Part shown: positions 61,042 to 64,000 of the stretch, piece after piece
How the letters are laid out: every line of letters starts with the position of its first letter
Position numbering within the stretch: the stretch's first letter is position 1
Assembly: GCF_013874595.1 (NCBI RefSeq)
Contig: NZ_CP059431.1
Coordinates: 1,550,001 to 1,614,000 of the forward strand
DNA: 64,000 nucleotides
Direction: 5' to 3'
Source of the DNA: Flavobacterium sp. xlx-214
GTDB lineage: Bacteria > Bacteroidota > Bacteroidia > Flavobacteriales > Flavobacteriaceae
Notes under the pieces: generated by a model
What the model saw: only the letters and a program-made list of their open reading frames with translations
What the model was told of the DNA's origin: nothing
The model's database searches: none
Position numbers and translations under genes: made by a program

Positions 61042-63180
61042 TTAATTTAAACCACGTTTTTTCAGCAATGGTTCAATTTTAGGATCAGCTCCGCGGAATT
61101 TTCTGTATAAAACCGCAGGATCTTCGGTTCCGCCTTTTTCTAATACATTTTCACGGAACAATTTCGCTTTTTCTGGGTTGAATAACGATGTTTCTTTAAA
61201 GGCTTGGAACGCATCTGTATCTAAAACAGCACTCCAAATGTAGCTGTAATATCCAGCAGAATATCCGCCTGCAAAAATATGACTGAAATAAGTAGAACGG
61301 TAACGAGGTATAATAGCATCAATTAAGCCTACTTTTTTCATGGCATTCAATTCAAATGTATTAATATCGTCTTTAATTTCAGTTGTAGCGGTGTGGTATT
61401 GCATATCTAATAAAGAGGCAGCTAAGTATTCAGTCGTTGCAAAACCTTGATCAAAAGTACCTGCCGCTTTCATTTTTTCGATTAATGTATCCGGAATTAC
61501 TTCACCTGTTTTATAATGTTTTGCATACATTTTTAAAACTTCTGGTTCTGCCGCCCAGTTTTCCATTACTTGCGATGGAAGTTCTACAAAATCTCTTGGA
61601 ACATTAGTACCTGCTAAGCTTTTATAGTTTACGTTTGATAACAAACCGTGTAACGCATGACCAAATTCATGGAAAAAGGTTGTGGTTTCATCAAAAGTTA
61701 ATAACGATGGAGTGGTAGCTGTAGGTTTTGTGAAATTACATACAATAGAAATTACAGGAACTTTGCGTTTGCCGTTTTCCATTTGTTGATCGCGGAAAGA
61801 GGTCATCCAAGCGCCACCACGTTTTGATGCACGCGGATGCATATCCATATACAACAAACCTAAGGTTTTTTTGTTGGCATCAAAAACTTCCCAAACCGTT
61901 ACATCTTCATGATATTTAGGAACGTTTTTTAATTCTTTATAGGTTAATCCCCAAAGTTTATTGGTTACATCAAAAATACCTTTACGTACATTTTCTAAGC
62001 TAAAGTAAGGTTTTAGCTCTTGTTCATCTAAATTGTAACGCTCTTTACGAATTTTCTCTGTGTAATAACGCCAATCTGCAGGAGTAACATCTTCATTAAT
62101 GCCTTCTTTGCGCATCATTTCTTGAATATCGGTTGCTTCTTTTTTAGCCTTTTCTAATGCTGGTGTCCACAATTTCATTAAAATGTTGTTTACCGCATCT
62201 GGGTTTTTAGCCATACTTTCTTCTAACACATACTCGGCATGGTTTTTATAACCCAACAATTGTGCTTTTAGCATGCGTAAATTAACAAGTTTTAAAGTGA
62301 TTTCTTTGTTGTCATTACCATTGTTTTGGTTGCCACGCATTTGGTACGCGTTTAACATCGTTTCGCGTAGTTTTCTATTGCTGGCATATTGTAAAAAAGG
62401 CATTACGCTTGAATTGCTTAAAGTAAATACCCATTTACCATCTTTACCTTTTGCTTTTGCATCGGCAGAAGCTGCATCAATTAACTCTTGCGGTAAGCCT
62501 GCTAAATTTTCTTTATTATCAATTACTAATTCGTAATTGTTTGTTTCGTTCAATAAATTATCACCATATTTTAATGAAAGAACGGATAATTCACTGTTGT
62601 ATTTTTTTAATTTTTCTTTGTTTTCTTGTGATAAGTTAGCGCCGCTTCTTACAAAACGTTTGTATGTTTCATTTAAAAGCATTTGCTGCTCTGTTGTTAA
62701 TTGTAAGGTTTCAGGTTTGGCAATTTGATACTGATCATACACGGCTTTTACTTTTTTAAACAAAGCATCGTTTAAATAAATATTATCGTTGTGCTCTGAT
62801 AAAGTAGGTGCCATTTCCTGAGCTAACTTTTGTAAAGTATCGTTGGTGTTTGCACTTGTTAAATTATAAAGTACCGTAGTAACTTTGCTTAAAACATCGC
62901 CAGAATTATCTAATGCTACAATAACATTTTCAAACGTAGGCGCATCTTTTGCATCAACAATAGCTTTAATATCTTTTTCATGATCTTTAATACCTTCTAA
63001 AATAGCAGGTTTAAAATCTTCGTTTTTTATTTTATCGAAAGGAGGAACTTCAAAAGGAGTATTCCACTCGGCAATTAAAGGGTTTTCATTTCCAGAAATC
63101 ATGGCAGTATTTTCTTTTTTACAAGACTGAGTAGTAATACCCAATATTGTAGTTAAAATTAAAAGGGTTTTGCGGTTCAT
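61042..63180 (-). CDS. M3-family metallopeptidase (peptidyl-dipeptidase Dcp-like), lipoprotein
   Basis: 712 aa. Lipoprotein signal (MNRKTLLILTTILGITTQSC) and the zinc site HEFGHALHGLL (~residue 505) with a downstream Glu (PSQVMENWAAEPEVL). C-terminal YRKFRGADPKIEPLLKKRGL is typical of Dcp. It releases dipeptides from peptide C-termini, in the periplasm in this lipid-anchored form. Confidence 0.95.
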   Translation of the reverse strand: MNRKTLLILTTILGITTQSCKKENTAMISGNENPLIAEWNTPFEVPPFDKIKNEDFKPAILEGIKDHEKDIKAIVDAKDAPTFENVIVALDNSGDVLSKVTTVLYNLTSANTNDTLQKLAQEMAPTLSEHNDNIYLNDALFKKVKAVYDQYQIAKPETLQLTTEQQMLLNETYKRFVRSGANLSQENKEKLKKYNSELSVLSLKYGDNLLNETNNYELVIDNKENLAGLPQELIDAASADAKAKGKDGKWVFTLSNSSVMPFLQYASNRKLRETMLNAYQMRGNQNNGNDNKEITLKLVNLRMLKAQLLGYKNHAEYVLEESMAKNPDAVNNILMKLWTPALEKAKKEATDIQEMMRKEGINEDVTPADWRYYTEKIRKERYNLDEQELKPYFSLENVRKGIFDVTNKLWGLTYKELKNVPKYHEDVTVWEVFDANKKTLGLLYMDMHPRASKRGGAWMTSFRDQQMENGKRKVPVISIVCNFTKPTATTPSLLTFDETTTFFHEFGHALHGLLSNVNYKSLAGTNVPRDFVELPSQVMENWAAEPEVLKMYAKHYKTGEVIPDTLIEKMKAAGTFDQGFATTEYLAASLLDMQYHTATTEIKDDINTFELNAMKKVGLIDAIIPRYRSTYFSHIFAGGYSAGYYSYIWSAVLDTDAFQAFKETSLFNPEKAKLFRENVLEKGGTEDPAVLYRKFRGADPKIEPLLKKRGLN

Positions 63181-63219
63181 ATGGTTTAATTTTTCGCAAT
63201 TTACTAAATCTTAAGGCAT

Positions 63220-63254
63220 AAAAAAAGTACAATCTGTTGAAAGATTGTACTTTA
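63220..63254 (-). terminator. Terminator after the YceI gene
   Basis: Stem AAAGTACAATCT / AGATTGTACTTT with loop GTTGAA and flanking A/T runs. Confidence 0.85.
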
Positions 63255-63277
63255 CAAAAACAATTATAATTAACTGA

Positions 63278-63805
63278 TTATTTTTGTTCTACTAGCTGAA
63301 TTTCAGCATTTAATTTAATGTCTTCGCCTACTAAAACACCACCCGTTTCTAAAGCTGCGTTGTATGTTAAGCCAAAATCTTTACGATTAATTTTACCATC
63401 AAGGTTTAAACCAACTTTAGTGTTACCCCAAGGATCGGTCATTAAACCACTGAATTCTGCATTTAATTTAATAGGTTTTGTAACACCTTTAATGGTTAAA
63501 TCACCTGAAATTTCATACTCGTTGCCTTGACCTTTAATTTCTGTAGATTTAAAGTTTAATGTAGGAAATTGCTCTACATCAAAAAAGTCTGCGCTTTTTA
63601 AATGGTTATCTCTATCAGCATTGTTTGTGAAGATAGAATTTACTTTAGCTTCAAACTCTAAATTAGCATCTTTTAAATCTTCGTTAAAATCGATGTTTGC
63701 AGAATAATCATTAAAATTACCTTTTACGTTTGTAAACATCATGTGCTTTACTTTAAATCCAATTTCGCTGTGCGTTGGATCAATGTTCCATTTTTTCATT
63801 TTCAA
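63278..63805 (-). CDS. YceI-family protein (cytosolic form)
   Basis: 175 aa with the complete YceI lipocalin-like pattern: WNIDPTHSEIGFKVKHMMFT, RDNHLKSADFFDVEQFPTL, EISGDLTIKGVTKPIKL, and the Asp/Gly end. The family binds amphiphilic isoprenoid-like ligands. No signal peptide here, unlike periplasmic members. It is 11 bp downstream of a pirin gene and probably co-transcribed. Confidence 0.93.
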   Translation of the reverse strand: MKMKKWNIDPTHSEIGFKVKHMMFTNVKGNFNDYSANIDFNEDLKDANLEFEAKVNSIFTNNADRDNHLKSADFFDVEQFPTLNFKSTEIKGQGNEYEISGDLTIKGVTKPIKLNAEFSGLMTDPWGNTKVGLNLDGKINRKDFGLTYNAALETGGVLVGEDIKLNAEIQLVEQK

Positions 63806-63816
63806 TTTTTTTTAAT

Positions 63817-64000
63817 TAGTTTAAATTCATTGGAACTTCTATGATAAGAAATTCACTGTTATCGTTTGTTTTAATATTTACTTTATCGGTTTCCCAAACA
63901 CCGATTGCATCGCGTGTTTCTAATTTTTTGCCATCAACTTCTATCGATCCATTTAAAAGAAATATATAAATTCCGTTGTTTTTAGGATCTTCAACTTCTA
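63817..64000 (-). CDS. Pirin family protein (C-terminal part, runs off the window)
   Basis: The minus-strand frame from the window end to the TAA at 63817-63819 encodes a pirin C-terminal cupin: NGIYIFLLNGSIEVDGKKLE, then DAIGVWETDKVNI and FLIIEVPMNLN-stop. The start is outside the window. Pirins are cupin metalloproteins, some with quercetinase activity. Upstream partner of yceI. Confidence 0.85.

Overview
The window is AT-rich chromosomal DNA of a member of the Bacteroidota, almost certainly family Flavobacteriaceae. The evidence is the TAnnTTTG type of promoter -7 box in front of several genes, weak Shine-Dalgarno sequences, many lipoproteins, a mevalonate pathway with a GYDIA-family kinase, a DPP-IV-type S9 peptidase, a RND pump fused to its outer-membrane channel, and a type II-C CRISPR-Cas9 locus with a very long Cas9 (1432 aa) and 50-bp repeats. 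The species cannot be fixed from the sequence alone.

Layout. 0-5 kb: 3' part of a heavy-metal RND efflux operon (CzcA fused to an outer-membrane factor, then a CzcB-like adaptor). 5.0-16.2 kb: defence locus. It holds one isolated perfect CRISPR repeat, an AbiE-type toxin-antitoxin pair, a 40-repeat/39-spacer array, cas2-cas1-cas9 on the minus strand, a crRNA-like element with its own terminator, an odd tRNA, and the tracrRNA. 16.2-22.2 kb: accessory genes (CDGSH protein, XRE regulators, an unknown cluster built from a repeated ~90-aa unit, and hipBA). 22.2-27.2 kb: five solitary lipoprotein or membrane genes separated by recurring terminator-bearing, fold-back intergenic elements, which look like gene cassettes. 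27-43.9 kb: mostly core genes (TPR/AraC regulator, tig-clpP-clpX, peptide transporter, DPP-IV, HMG-CoA reductase, GYDIA kinase, HI0933 flavoprotein, mvaD). 43.9-56.5 kb: a block lying between mvaD and mevalonate kinase, with a LytTR two-component system followed by an operon of three dynamin-like GTPases. 56.6-64 kb: core genes (mevalonate kinase, UbiA prenyltransferase, pseudouridine synthase, DUF4421, M3 peptidase, YceI, and the end of a pirin).

The most notable points are these. (1) A 27-nt stretch beside the isolated repeat, just upstream of abiE, is antisense to the core of the tracrRNA (25/27 identical). (2) A crRNA-like element (degenerate repeat 5' half plus intrinsic terminator) lies between a tRNA and cas9; its 10 repeat-proximal guide bases recur in its own upstream region. 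(3) The dynamin operon and a small TPR gene are each preceded by the same pair of 21-bp-spaced direct repeats about 40 bp upstream of a promoter -7 box, right after a LytTR regulator/kinase pair, which suggests one regulon. (4) The second dynamin GTPase has an in-frame TGA followed by 78 more codons. All regulatory links are inferences from sequence.
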